From the NCBI GenBank assembly GCA_023424585.1, contig JAFADT010000369.1:1-11203 (forward strand): a stretch of DNA of 11,203 bases. The letters run 5' to 3'. The notes below the pieces were generated by a model, which was given only the letters and a program-made list of their open reading frames with translations, was not told where the DNA came from and did not search any database. This document shows positions 1-6,795 of this stretch, one piece after another. Numbering within the stretch: position 1 is the first letter of the stretch; each line of letters starts with the position of its first letter. Source of the stretch: Pseudomonadota bacterium (GTDB lineage: Bacteria; Myxococcota; Myxococcia; Myxococcales; Myxococcaceae). The position numbers and the translations under genes were made by a program.

Positions 1-2
1 CG

Positions 3-1775
3 GGCCCCGTCGCCCGCGAGGTGCTCGCGGCCCTGGGCACGCGCCAGGACGACAGCGTGAGCAAGCCCGCGCCCCGGTCCGCCGCCGCGAAGCTCGCCCC
101 GCCGCGCGCCTCCCGGACGCAGGGGCGCCGGGTCGCGGCGGTCTCCGCGCCCGCCGCCCGGTCCTCGCGCCGCCGCGCGTCCACGCCACTCGAAGGTGCG
201 CTGAGCGAGGCGGTGCTGAACGCGGCGAGCGTCAACCTGTTCGTGCTGGACGCGGACCTGGCCATCACCTTCTCGAACGCGGCCTCCACGGAGGCCATCG
301 AGCGCATCCACCCGGAGGCCGGGATCGGCGATGACGCGGGAGACGCGGGCGGCGACTTCCTCGCCCACTTCGAGCATCAGCTGCGGCTGGAGGAGGAGCG
401 GCTGCGCGCCCCTGAAGCGCTGCCACATGAGGTCCGCTTCGCGGTGGGCCCCGCCCTGATCAAGGCGCGCATCGACGGCATCGTGGGCCGGGACGGAGCG
501 CTCACCGGCTACGTGGCGACGTGGACGGACGTCACGGAGCAGCAGCGCGTGGACACGGAGATGGCTCGGCTCCGGGCCATGCTGGAGAACGCGCCCACCT
601 GCGTGATGGTGGCGGACGTGGACCTGCGGATCGTCTACCTGAACCCCGCCTCGCGCCGGCTGCTCCAGCGGGTGGAGAAGCACCTGCCCGTCACCGCGGA
701 CCGGGTGCTGGGCTCGCACATCGACATCTTCCACCGGGACGCGACGTACCAGCGGAAGATCCTCTCCAACGACAAGAACCTGCCGGTGCGCGCGAACATC
801 CCCATTGGCCCGGAGACCGCGGACCTGCTGGTGACGGCGGTGTACGACGGCCAGGGCCGCTACCTGGGCCCCATGGTCACGTGGGAGCTGATCACCGAGA
901 AGCTCGCCGTGCAGCAGCGCGAGAAGGAGCTGGACGCCACCCTGCGCGGCATCTTCCAGGAGGTGACGCAGCACTCGCAGACGCTCGCGGCGGCGTCCCA
1001 GGAGCTGTCCAGCGTCAGCCAGCAGATGGTGAGCAACGCGCAGGAGACCGCGGCGCAGGCCACCCAGGTGTCCGCGGGCGCGGAGCAGGTCAGCCGCAAC
1101 GTGCAGAGCGTCGCGTCCGGCATGGAGGAGGTCAACGCGAACATCCGCGAGGTGGCGCGCAACGCGAGCAGCGCCGCCAAGGTCGCGTCGTCCGCCGTCA
1201 GGCTGGCGGACTCCACGTCCAGCATCGTCGGCAAGCTGGGGACGAGCAGCCAGGAGATTGGCAAGGTCATCAAGGTCATCACCTCCATCGCGCAGCAGAC
1301 CAACCTGCTCGCGCTCAACGCGACCATCGAGGCGGCCCGCGCGGGCGAGGCGGGCCGGGGCTTCGCGGTGGTGGCCAACGAGGTGAAGGAGCTGGCGCGC
1401 GAGACGGCCCGCGCCACCGAGGACATCGGCCAGAAGATCGGCAGCATCCAGAGCGACACCGAGGAGGTGGTCAACGCCATCCTGGAGATCGGCGCCACCA
1501 TCGGTCGCATCAACGAGCTCCAGACGTCCATCGCCTCCTCCGTGGAGGAGCAGACGGCCACGGCCGGGGAGATCCTCCGCAACGTGGGCGAGGCCGCCAA
1601 GGGCAGCCAGCAGATCTCCGACAACATGGCCGCCGTGGCGGAGGCCGCGCGCAGCACCACCGAGGGCGCGGGCAGCACGCAGCGCTCGGCGGTGGAGCTG
1701 GCCCACATGGCGCAGTCGCTGCAACGGCTGGTCGTGCAGGTGGACACCTCCGACAAGCAGGCGCGAGCGAAGTAG
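3..1775 (+). CDS. Soluble PAS-PAS methyl-accepting chemotaxis protein, 5' end unresolved
   Basis: Chemoreceptor that would control a CheA kinase through CheW and be modified by the CheR and CheB encoded downstream. Residues are numbered from the GTG at 21. A basic Ala/Pro/Arg tail (14-54) is followed by a PAS-like domain (about 62-172), a second PAS domain (185-294, ending [12 protein letters not shown]) and a long coiled-coil signalling domain (300-575). The hairpin tip is at 424-452 ([19 protein letters not shown], then [11 protein letters not shown]). There is no transmembrane segment or HAMP domain, so it should be cytoplasmic like FrzCD. No CheR/CheB-tethering pentapeptide is seen at the C-terminus. 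Start: the frame is open to the left edge with fully GC third positions, so the gene may begin outside the window. GTG 21 and GTG 57 (giving MSKPAPRS) are internal alternatives. The receptor identity is very secure; the ligand is unknown. Confidence 0.93.
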   Translation, partial: GPVAREVLAALGTRQDDSVSKPAPRSAAAKLAPPRASRTQGRRVAAVSAPAARSSRRRASTPLEGALSEAVLNAASVNLFVLDADLAITFSNAASTEAIERIHPEAGIGDDAGDAGGDFLAHFEHQLRLEEERLRAPEALPHEVRFAVGPALIKARIDGIVGRDGALTGYVATWTDVTEQQRVDTEMARLRAMLENAPTCVMVADVDLRIVYLNPASRRLLQRVEKHLPVTADRVLGSHIDIFHRDATYQRKILSNDKNLPVRANIPIGPETADLLVTAVYDGQGRYLGPMVTWELITEKLAVQQREKELDATLRGIFQEVTQHSQTLAAASQELSSVSQQMVSNAQETAAQATQVSAGAEQVSRNVQSVASGMEEVNANIREVARNASSAAKVASSAVRLADSTSSIVGKLGTSSQEIGKVIKVITSIAQQTNLLALNATIEAARAGEAGRGFAVVANEVKELARETARATEDIGQKIGSIQSDTEEVVNAILEIGATIGRINELQTSIASSVEEQTATAGEILRNVGEAAKGSQQISDNMAAVAEAARSTTEGAGSTQRSAVELAHMAQSLQRLVVQVDTSDKQARAK

Positions 1776-1808
1776 CGCGGAGGGCCTCAGCCCCAGGAGC
1801 CACGGCAC

Positions 1809-3338
1809 GTGCGAACCGGATTGAAGCGGTGGTGGGCAATGGGCCAGGTGGCCCGCGCCTCCTCGCGCCTGCGGCGGGTGTCCCGCCCCCAGGACGCGGA
1901 GCCTGCCCGGCAGGAGCTGACCCGGCGGCTGCTGGGCCTCCGCGGGCTGCCCCAGAAGGTGGGGCAGGTGCTCACGCTCGCGGAGCTGGGCGCGGAGACG
2001 CCGGGGTTCGGTTCACTCGCGGAGGCGCCCTCCCCGCTCGCCCCCGAGGCCGCGCTGGCGGAGGTGTCCCGACGGCTGGGCCGTCCGTGGCGGGAGGTCT
2101 TCGCCGCGCTGGAGGGCGTGGGCATCGCCGCGTCGCTGGGCCAGGTGCACCGGGGCGTGCTGCACGACGGGCGCGCCGTGGCGGTGAAGCTGCGGCACCC
2201 GGGCATCGCGGAGGCCGTGCGGGATGATCTGCGCGCGCTGGGGTGGCTGGCCGCGCCGCTGGGGGGCTGGCGCGGGAGGCTGGACCTGTCCGCGTACCGC
2301 CACGAGCTGGCCCGGATGCTCCAGGGCGAGCTGGACTACCGCCACGAGGCCCAGGCCCTGCGGGACGCGGGCGCGCGCATGGCGGACGTGCCCGGCGTCA
2401 TCGTCCCCGTGCCGGTGGACGCGCTCACGCGGGAGGACCTGCTGGTGATGACCTGGGTGGACGGTGCGTCGCTCGCGGAGGGCTGGCGCTGGAGCGAAGC
2501 GGACCGCCGCGTGCTGTCCACGACGCTGGTGCGGATGTTCCTCCAGGGCTGCTTCACGTGGGGCGCGCTCCACGCGGATCCGCACCCGGGCAACTACCGC
2601 GTGGCGAGGGGGCCGGAGGGAGCCCCCGTGCTGGGGGTGCTCGACTTCGGCTGCGTGAAGCCGCTGCCGCCGGAGCTGCCCGCGGGGCTGGGGCGGTTGC
2701 TCGCCCTCCTCCGCGCCCCAGCCACCCCGCCGAGTCCCGGGCAGTGGGTGTCCGCGTGGGTGCTGCTGGGCTTCACGCCGGAGCTGCTTGAGCCCATGGC
2801 GGAGGCGCTGCCCGCCGTCAGCCGGGTGCTGCTGGAGCCGCTCCTCCTGGAGCGCCCCTTCCACGCGCGAGACTGGCGGCTGGGAGCGCGGCTCACCGAG
2901 GCGCTGGGGCAGCACCGCTGGAACTTCCGCGCGGCCGGGCCCGCGTCGCTCCTGTTCGTCCTGCGCGCGTTTCACGGGCTGGTGCGCCACCTGGACGTGC
3001 TGGACGCGCCCATCGCCTGGGGGCCGCTCCTGGACGAGGCCCGCGCCCCGCCGCTGCCGCCTCCGCCAGCGCCGCCCGAGGCACGGGGGGAGGGCTCCGC
3101 GCGCTACCTGAAGGTCCGCGTGACGGAGGCGGGGCGCACGCGCGTCGCGCTGACCTTCCGCGCGGACGTGACGGCGCACCTGGAGGACCTCCTGCCGGAG
3201 GACCTGCCGCGCAGGCTCGCGGCGCGGGGACTCCAGCCGGCCGGCATCGGCGCGGCGGCGGTCGCGGCGGGGCTGCGGCCGTCGGAGCTGTTCCACCTGG
3301 ACGAGGGCGACCGGCAGGTCCGGGTCTGGCTCGAGTGA
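1809..3338 (+). CDS. ABC1/UbiB (AarF) family atypical kinase with extra C-terminal domain
   Basis: Member of the ABC1 protein-kinase-like family, whose known members act as ATPases or kinases supporting quinone and lipid metabolism. Visible motifs are the family-specific K-x-G-Q (K50-Q53), the Ala-rich loop (IAASLGQVH, 106-114), the AVK lysine K127, ELDYRHEA (174-181), the catalytic HADPHPGN (255-262) and DFG (279-281). All key residues are present, so it should bind nucleotide. A proline linker (about 414-424) leads to a domain at about 431-509 (YLKVRVTEAG ... VRVWLE) that is not part of the usual ABC1 fold. No clear transmembrane helices are seen. GTG 1809 is chosen because AGGAG lies at 1795-1799. 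The gene sits 33 bases after the receptor and 22 before the next gene, in one operon. The substrate is unknown; an AarF-like quinone role is inferred from the family only. Confidence 0.9.
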   Translation: MRTGLKRWWAMGQVARASSRLRRVSRPQDAEPARQELTRRLLGLRGLPQKVGQVLTLAELGAETPGFGSLAEAPSPLAPEAALAEVSRRLGRPWREVFAALEGVGIAASLGQVHRGVLHDGRAVAVKLRHPGIAEAVRDDLRALGWLAAPLGGWRGRLDLSAYRHELARMLQGELDYRHEAQALRDAGARMADVPGVIVPVPVDALTREDLLVMTWVDGASLAEGWRWSEADRRVLSTTLVRMFLQGCFTWGALHADPHPGNYRVARGPEGAPVLGVLDFGCVKPLPPELPAGLGRLLALLRAPATPPSPGQWVSAWVLLGFTPELLEPMAEALPAVSRVLLEPLLLERPFHARDWRLGARLTEALGQHRWNFRAAGPASLLFVLRAFHGLVRHLDVLDAPIAWGPLLDEARAPPLPPPPAPPEARGEGSARYLKVRVTEAGRTRVALTFRADVTAHLEDLLPEDLPRRLAARGLQPAGIGAAAVAAGLRPSELFHLDEGDRQVRVWLE

Positions 3339-3347
3339 CACACGGAC

Positions 3348-3357
3348 AAGGAGGTGA
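3348..3357 (+). promoter_or_regulatory. Near-perfect Shine-Dalgarno site of the ABM gene
   Basis: AAGGAGGTGA is fully complementary to the 3' end of 16S rRNA. Its GGAGG core ends 6 bases before ATG 3361. It fixes the start of the small ABM-fold gene and suggests strong translation compared with the weaker sites elsewhere in the operon. Confidence 0.85.
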
Positions 3358-3360
3358 CGG

Positions 3361-3696
3361 ATGGTCACCATCGGCATGAACTACGAGGTGCGTGAGGGCA
3401 AGGCGGACGCCTTCGAGCGGAAGTTCGCGCTCGTGCTGGAGTCGATGCGGGAGCTGCCCGAGCACGCGCACACGGAGCTGTTCCGGAGCGTGGGGGCGCC
3501 GGGGCGCTACCTCATCGTCTCCGAGTGGCGCAGCCGTGAGGGCTTCGACACCTTCATCACCTCCGAGGCCTTCCACCGCGTGACGGACTGGGGCGCCAGC
3601 GCCATCCTCGCGGGCCGGCCGCGCCACGAGGTGTACGGCGAGACGGCCTCGAGCGCCCCCCTGGGCCGCTGTCCGGTCGCGCACGCGGTCCGGTGA
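3361..3696 (+). CDS. Small ABM-fold (antibiotic biosynthesis monooxygenase-like) protein with C-terminal CPVAH
   Basis: A 111-residue protein with the dimeric alpha+beta barrel pattern of the ABM family, which includes quinol monooxygenase YgiN and the heme-degrading IsdG/HmoA group. Supporting segments are the first strand MVTIGMNYEV, a helix at 14-30, the strand-turn RYLIVSEWRS (49-58), then GFDTFITSEAFH (61-72). By eye, Asn7 matches the IsdG asparagine, but the IsdG Trp position appears to be Phe65 and the catalytic His position Thr75 (His72 is three residues earlier). Canonical heme degradation is therefore not supported. The C-terminus carries GRCPVAH (102-108), a Cys-Pro motif reminiscent of heme-regulatory motifs and of the N-termini of some heme enzymes. 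The gene overlaps cheB by four bases (GTGA), so the two are probably translationally coupled. The fold is likely; the function is unknown. Confidence 0.8.
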   Translation: MVTIGMNYEVREGKADAFERKFALVLESMRELPEHAHTELFRSVGAPGRYLIVSEWRSREGFDTFITSEAFHRVTDWGASAILAGRPRHEVYGETASSAPLGRCPVAHAVR

Positions 3697-4778
3697 CGCG
3701 GGTGCGCATGAACACCCTCCGGGTCCTGGTGGTGGACGACGCGGCCGTGGTGCGGCGCCAGGTGTCGATGCTGCTGGCCACGGCTCCGGGCCTGGAGGTC
3801 GTCGCCACCGCGCCCAACGGGCGCATCGCGCTGGCGAAGGTGGAGCAGCTCCAGCCGGACGTCGTGCTGCTGGACCTGGAGATGCCGGAGCTGGATGGGC
3901 TGGAGACGCTGAAGCTCCTGCGCCAGCGCGCCCCGGAGCTGCCCGTGGTGATGTTCAGCGCGCTCACCGAACGCGCGGGCGTGCTGACCCTGGAGGCGCT
4001 CGCGCTGGGCGCCCGCGACTACGTGACGAAGCCCACGTCCGCGGGAGGGCTGAACATCACCGTGGAGGCCGTGCGGGACGAGCTGGTGCGCAAGCTCAAG
4101 GCGCTCCAGGTGCGCTCGCCGTCCGCCGCGCCCGCCCCCACTCTGGTGCCGCGCGAGTCGCCCGCCCGACCGCGGACGCCCGCGCGGGTGGAGGTCATCG
4201 TCCTGGGCGCTTCGACTGGCGGCCCGGGCGCGCTGGCGCGGGTGGTGGCCGCGCTGCCCGCGGACCTGCCGGTGCCGATGCTCATCGTGCAGCACATGCC
4301 GCCCCTCTTCACGCGGCTGCTCGCGGAGCGGTTGCAGGCTGTCACCTCGCTCACCGTGCGCGAGGCGGTGAGCGGCGCGTCCGTGCAGGCGGGCGAGGTC
4401 TGGATCGCACCAGGGGACTTCCACCTGGCCGTGTGCCGGGACGCGACAGGCGTGCGGCTGCTCACGCACCAGGGGCCCGCGGAGAACGCGTGCCGGCCGG
4501 CGGTGGACCTGCTCTTCCGCTCCGCGGCGGAGGTGTACGGCGCGGGAGTGCTGGCGGTGGTGCTCACCGGCATGGGCCAGGACGGGCTGCGGGGCTGCCG
4601 CCGGGTGAGCGAGGCGGGCGGTCAGGTGGTGGTGCAGGACCAGGCCAGCTGCGTCGTCGGCGGCATGCCGGGCGCGGTGGAGCAGGCGGGGCTCGCGGAC
4701 GCCGTGGTGTCGCTGGACGCGGTGGCCCCGGAGCTGGCGCGGCGCGTGGACGCGCGCGGACGGAGGACCGGAGCATGA
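3693..4778 (+). CDS. cheB: CheB: chemoreceptor glutamate methylesterase/deamidase with receiver domain
   Basis: Removes methyl groups from receptor glutamates once phosphorylated by CheA, giving adaptation. The receiver domain (residues about 9-125) has the acidic pair Asp15-Asp16, phospho-acceptor Asp61 (LLDLEMP), Ser89 and Lys113 (TKP). A Pro/Ala/Arg linker (about 142-164) joins it to the methylesterase domain, whose catalytic triad is Ser174 (GASTGGP), His201 (QHMP) and Asp297 (MGQDG). At 361 residues it is full length and should be active. Start: GTG 3693 overlaps the ABM stop as GTGA; ATG 3708 is an equally readable alternative that would shorten the product by five residues without touching the receiver domain. 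It overlaps cheR by ATGA. No CheA is in the window, so its kinase partner must be encoded elsewhere, probably upstream. Confidence 0.96.
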   Translation: MTRVRMNTLRVLVVDDAAVVRRQVSMLLATAPGLEVVATAPNGRIALAKVEQLQPDVVLLDLEMPELDGLETLKLLRQRAPELPVVMFSALTERAGVLTLEALALGARDYVTKPTSAGGLNITVEAVRDELVRKLKALQVRSPSAAPAPTLVPRESPARPRTPARVEVIVLGASTGGPGALARVVAALPADLPVPMLIVQHMPPLFTRLLAERLQAVTSLTVREAVSGASVQAGEVWIAPGDFHLAVCRDATGVRLLTHQGPAENACRPAVDLLFRSAAEVYGAGVLAVVLTGMGQDGLRGCRRVSEAGGQVVVQDQASCVVGGMPGAVEQAGLADAVVSLDAVAPELARRVDARGRRTGA

Positions 4779-5671
4779 CGATGCACCCCGACGACTTCGC
4801 GTATCTGCGGCAGCGCGTGCTGCGACGCTCCGGGCTGGTGCTGGAGCCCGACACGCACGCGCTGGTGGAGGCGCGGCTCACGCCCCTCTTGCGCGAGGAG
4901 CAGCTGCCGGACCTCGCCGCCCTGGTGTCGCGGCTGCGCTCGCAGCCGGAGGGTGGCCCGCTCCACCAGCGGCTGGCGGAGGCGCTGGCCAACCACGAGA
5001 CGGCCTTCTTCCGCGACGCCCCTGTCTTCAACGCCCTGCGCGCCACGGTCCTGCCCGCCCTGCTGGCGAAGCGCGCCCGCGCGCGGACCCTGCGCATCTG
5101 GTGCGCGGCGTGCGCCTACGGCCAGGAGCCCTACAGCGTGGCCATGACGCTGGCCGAGACCGGGCTGCTCATCACCGGCTGGACGGTGCGCATCCTCGCC
5201 ACCGACTTCTCCACCCGCGCGCTCGTGCGCGCCTGCGAGGCCCGCTACGACGCGAAGGAGATCCACCGCGGCCTGCCCCCCGAGCTGCGCCAGCGCTACT
5301 TCCGCCAGGAGCGCGACGGGTGGCGGCTGAACGACCAGGTGCGCACGCCGGTGGAGTTCCGGCCGCTCAACCTGCTGGAAGACTTCGCCCTGGAGGCGCC
5401 CGTGGACCTCGTCTTCCTGCGCAACGTGATGATCTACTGGGACATGCCCACGCGGCGCGCGGTGCTGGCCCGCGTGCGGCGGACGCTCCACGCGGATGGC
5501 TACCTGGTGCTGGGCGCCGCGGAGGCGTCGCCGCTGGTGGAGGATGGCTTCACGCGGCACCTGATTGGACAGACGAGCTGGTACCGCCCCGCGCCCGCCG
5601 CGCCTCGCGCCCACCCGCCCTCCTCCGCGGCGGAGGCGCCGCGCCCGCCCCGCCCCGGCGCTACACCTTGA
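4775..5671 (+). CDS. cheR: CheR: SAM-dependent chemoreceptor methyltransferase
   Basis: Methylates receptor glutamates, opposing CheB. An N-terminal helical domain (about 5-75) precedes NHETAFFRD (73-81). The methyltransferase domain has the SAM-binding loop IWCAACAYGQEPYS (108-121; the commoner form is CSTGEEPYS), ILATDFS (140-146) and LRNVMIYWD (215-223). The later segment reads YLVLGAAEA where many homologues have GHSE. There are no TPR repeats; the end (271-298) is a Pro/Ala-rich tail. The product is 298 residues, normal for a plain CheR. ATG 4775 is chosen over longer upstream reading because it forms an ATGA overlap with the cheB stop and has GGAGGA at 4762-4767. The last 11 bases overlap the 3' end of the convergent lipid-kinase gene. 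The SAM-loop changes look conservative. Confidence 0.95.
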   Translation: MTMHPDDFAYLRQRVLRRSGLVLEPDTHALVEARLTPLLREEQLPDLAALVSRLRSQPEGGPLHQRLAEALANHETAFFRDAPVFNALRATVLPALLAKRARARTLRIWCAACAYGQEPYSVAMTLAETGLLITGWTVRILATDFSTRALVRACEARYDAKEIHRGLPPELRQRYFRQERDGWRLNDQVRTPVEFRPLNLLEDFALEAPVDLVFLRNVMIYWDMPTRRAVLARVRRTLHADGYLVLGAAEASPLVEDGFTRHLIGQTSWYRPAPAAPRAHPPSSAAEAPRPPRPGATP

Positions 5672-6581
5672 GGCGGATGGCGCTGGGGATCAGCGTCATG
5701 GTGCAGGGCAGCCGGCCCGGCGTCTCGCCGTCCACGTCCAGGAACACGTCGCCCGTCAGGGACTCCGCGTGGAGCGTGCGGCAGCGCAGCCGCCGCGTGC
5801 CCTTCCAGGTGACGTGGTCGCCGTTATAGACGCCCTTGGACTTGAGGACGAAGTCGGACAGGCCGTAGTTGGACCAGATGGTGATGTCGAAGAGGCCGTC
5901 GTGCGTGGCCGCCTCGGGCGCCACGAACATGCCGCTGCCGAAGTAACGGCCGTTGGCCACGGCGATCGCGGTGACGCTCACCGTCTCCGGCTCGCCGCCG
6001 TCCACCGTGATCCGCACCTGCCGCTCCTGGTACTTCAAGAGGCCCTTCACGGTGCCCCACATGAAGCTCAGGTTGCCGCCCAGCGCCTTGCTGCCCTGGT
6101 TCACCTCGCGGGCCACCACCGCGCTCACGCCGAACGAGGCGATGTTGGCGAAGAAGCGCGTGGCCGGCTTGCCGTCGTTGTCGATGAACTCCAGCCGCCC
6201 CACGTCGAAGGGCTCGGTCTTCTCCGTGCGCAGGCGCTCCAGCGCGGACGTCAGCTCCAGGTCCCACCCGAAGGTGCGCCGGAAGTCGCCGCCCGTGCCC
6301 CGGGGCAAGAGGCCCAGCGTGGCCTGGGGGTTGATGACCTGGCCGTCGCGGAAGAACCCGTTGGTGACTTCGTTGAGCGTGCCGTCGCCGCCCACCGCGA
6401 CGATGCACTCGTAGCCGTCATCGATGGCCTGCCGCGCCAGACGCGCCGCATCCATGCCGCCGCTGGTGAAGCCGTACCCGAACTCACCGAGCACCCTGCC
6501 CACCTGCGCGGAGATCTCCACCCATCGCTTCCCCGTCTGCCCGTTGGCGCTGCGCGGGTTGACCACGAGGAACGTCTTCAT
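5661..6581 (-). CDS. YegS/BmrU/DagK-type diacylglycerol or lipid kinase
   Basis: Soluble lipid kinase of the DAGK catalytic-domain family, expected to phosphorylate diacylglycerol or a related lipid at the membrane. Motifs are NPRSANG (8-14), the nucleotide-binding GGDGTLNEV (64-72), LLPRGTGGDFRR (91-102; GTGND is the common form), NGRYFGSGMFVAPEA (210-224), DGLFDI (228-233) and DVDGE (282-286). At 306 residues it has normal length and no transmembrane helix. The ATG at 6581 has GAGAAGG about 6 bases upstream. It converges on cheR with an 11-base overlap, so it is not part of the chemosensory operon. Whether the lipid is diacylglycerol, sphingosine or another cannot be told from sequence. It may be monocistronic, as a divergent gene begins about 214 bases away. 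Confidence 0.92.
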   Translation of the reverse strand: MKTFLVVNPRSANGQTGKRWVEISAQVGRVLGEFGYGFTSGGMDAARLARQAIDDGYECIVAVGGDGTLNEVTNGFFRDGQVINPQATLGLLPRGTGGDFRRTFGWDLELTSALERLRTEKTEPFDVGRLEFIDNDGKPATRFFANIASFGVSAVVAREVNQGSKALGGNLSFMWGTVKGLLKYQERQVRITVDGGEPETVSVTAIAVANGRYFGSGMFVAPEAATHDGLFDITIWSNYGLSDFVLKSKGVYNGDHVTWKGTRRLRCRTLHAESLTGDVFLDVDGETPGRLPCTMTLIPSAIRLKV

Positions 6582-6795
6582 TCAGTGCCTTCTCCCTGCT
6601 GCCAGAACGGCCTGTTTACGCAATTGTGCGGCGGGGCTCCACTCCATGACCCATGCGGGGGTCTGTTTGGCCGGGGTGTTTGTCACCCGGCGCCGTCCAT
6701 GCTGGGCTCCAGGCCCGCCCCTTCGCCCCGCCCCCCGAGTGAAGCCCCCGTCCCCCACCGAGCAGCTCGCGCCCCACCAGGAGGCCACGCGTGCC
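6582..6795. other. Intergenic region between divergent lipid-kinase and Fic genes
   Basis: About 214 bases that must carry the promoters of both divergent genes. I see no convincing -35/-10 pair. Two inverted repeats are present: GACCC/GGGTC (6648-6652 with 6659-6663) and the stronger hairpin at 6670-6691. An in-frame GTG at 6739 could extend the Fic protein by 19 residues, but it lacks a ribosome-binding site. Confidence 0.5.
6670..6691. repeat. Inverted repeat (GCCGGGGTG / CACCCGGC) upstream of the Fic gene
   Basis: GCCGGGGTG at 6670-6678 pairs with CACCCGGC at 6684-6691 around a TTTGT loop: eight base pairs with one bulged G. No T-tract follows on either strand, so it is a poor intrinsic terminator. 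It could be an operator or leader hairpin, but in DNA this GC-rich it could also be chance. Confidence 0.35.

Noticed and set aside
521..2227. Long open frame across the receptor and ABC1 genes on the + strand
   Set aside because: Its product is almost all Gly/Arg/Ala/Pro, the signature of an off-frame reading of GC-rich coding DNA, and it crosses two well-supported genes.
2013..3377. 454-residue minus-strand frame opposite the ABC1 gene
   Set aside because: Low-complexity Arg/Gln/His/Pro composition with no motif; it is antisense to a gene carrying all ABC1 motifs.
3361..3696. Calling the ABM protein an IsdG-type heme-degrading monooxygenase
   Set aside because: By-eye alignment puts Phe65 and Thr75 at the catalytic Trp and His positions, so only the fold-level assignment is kept.
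4433..4774. Extended N-terminus for CheR
   Set aside because: This stretch is Gly/Arg-rich off-frame cheB sequence. The ATGA overlap and GGAGGA at 4762-4767 fix the start at 4775.
4622..5614. Minus-strand frame opposite cheR
   Set aside because: Arg/Gln/Gly/His-rich shadow, no domain, fully antisense to an intact methyltransferase.
5622..5636. CCTCCG-CGG-CGGAGG hairpin near the end of cheR as a terminator
   Set aside because: It lies inside the coding sequence, in the low-complexity Pro/Ala tail, has a 3-base loop and no T-tract.
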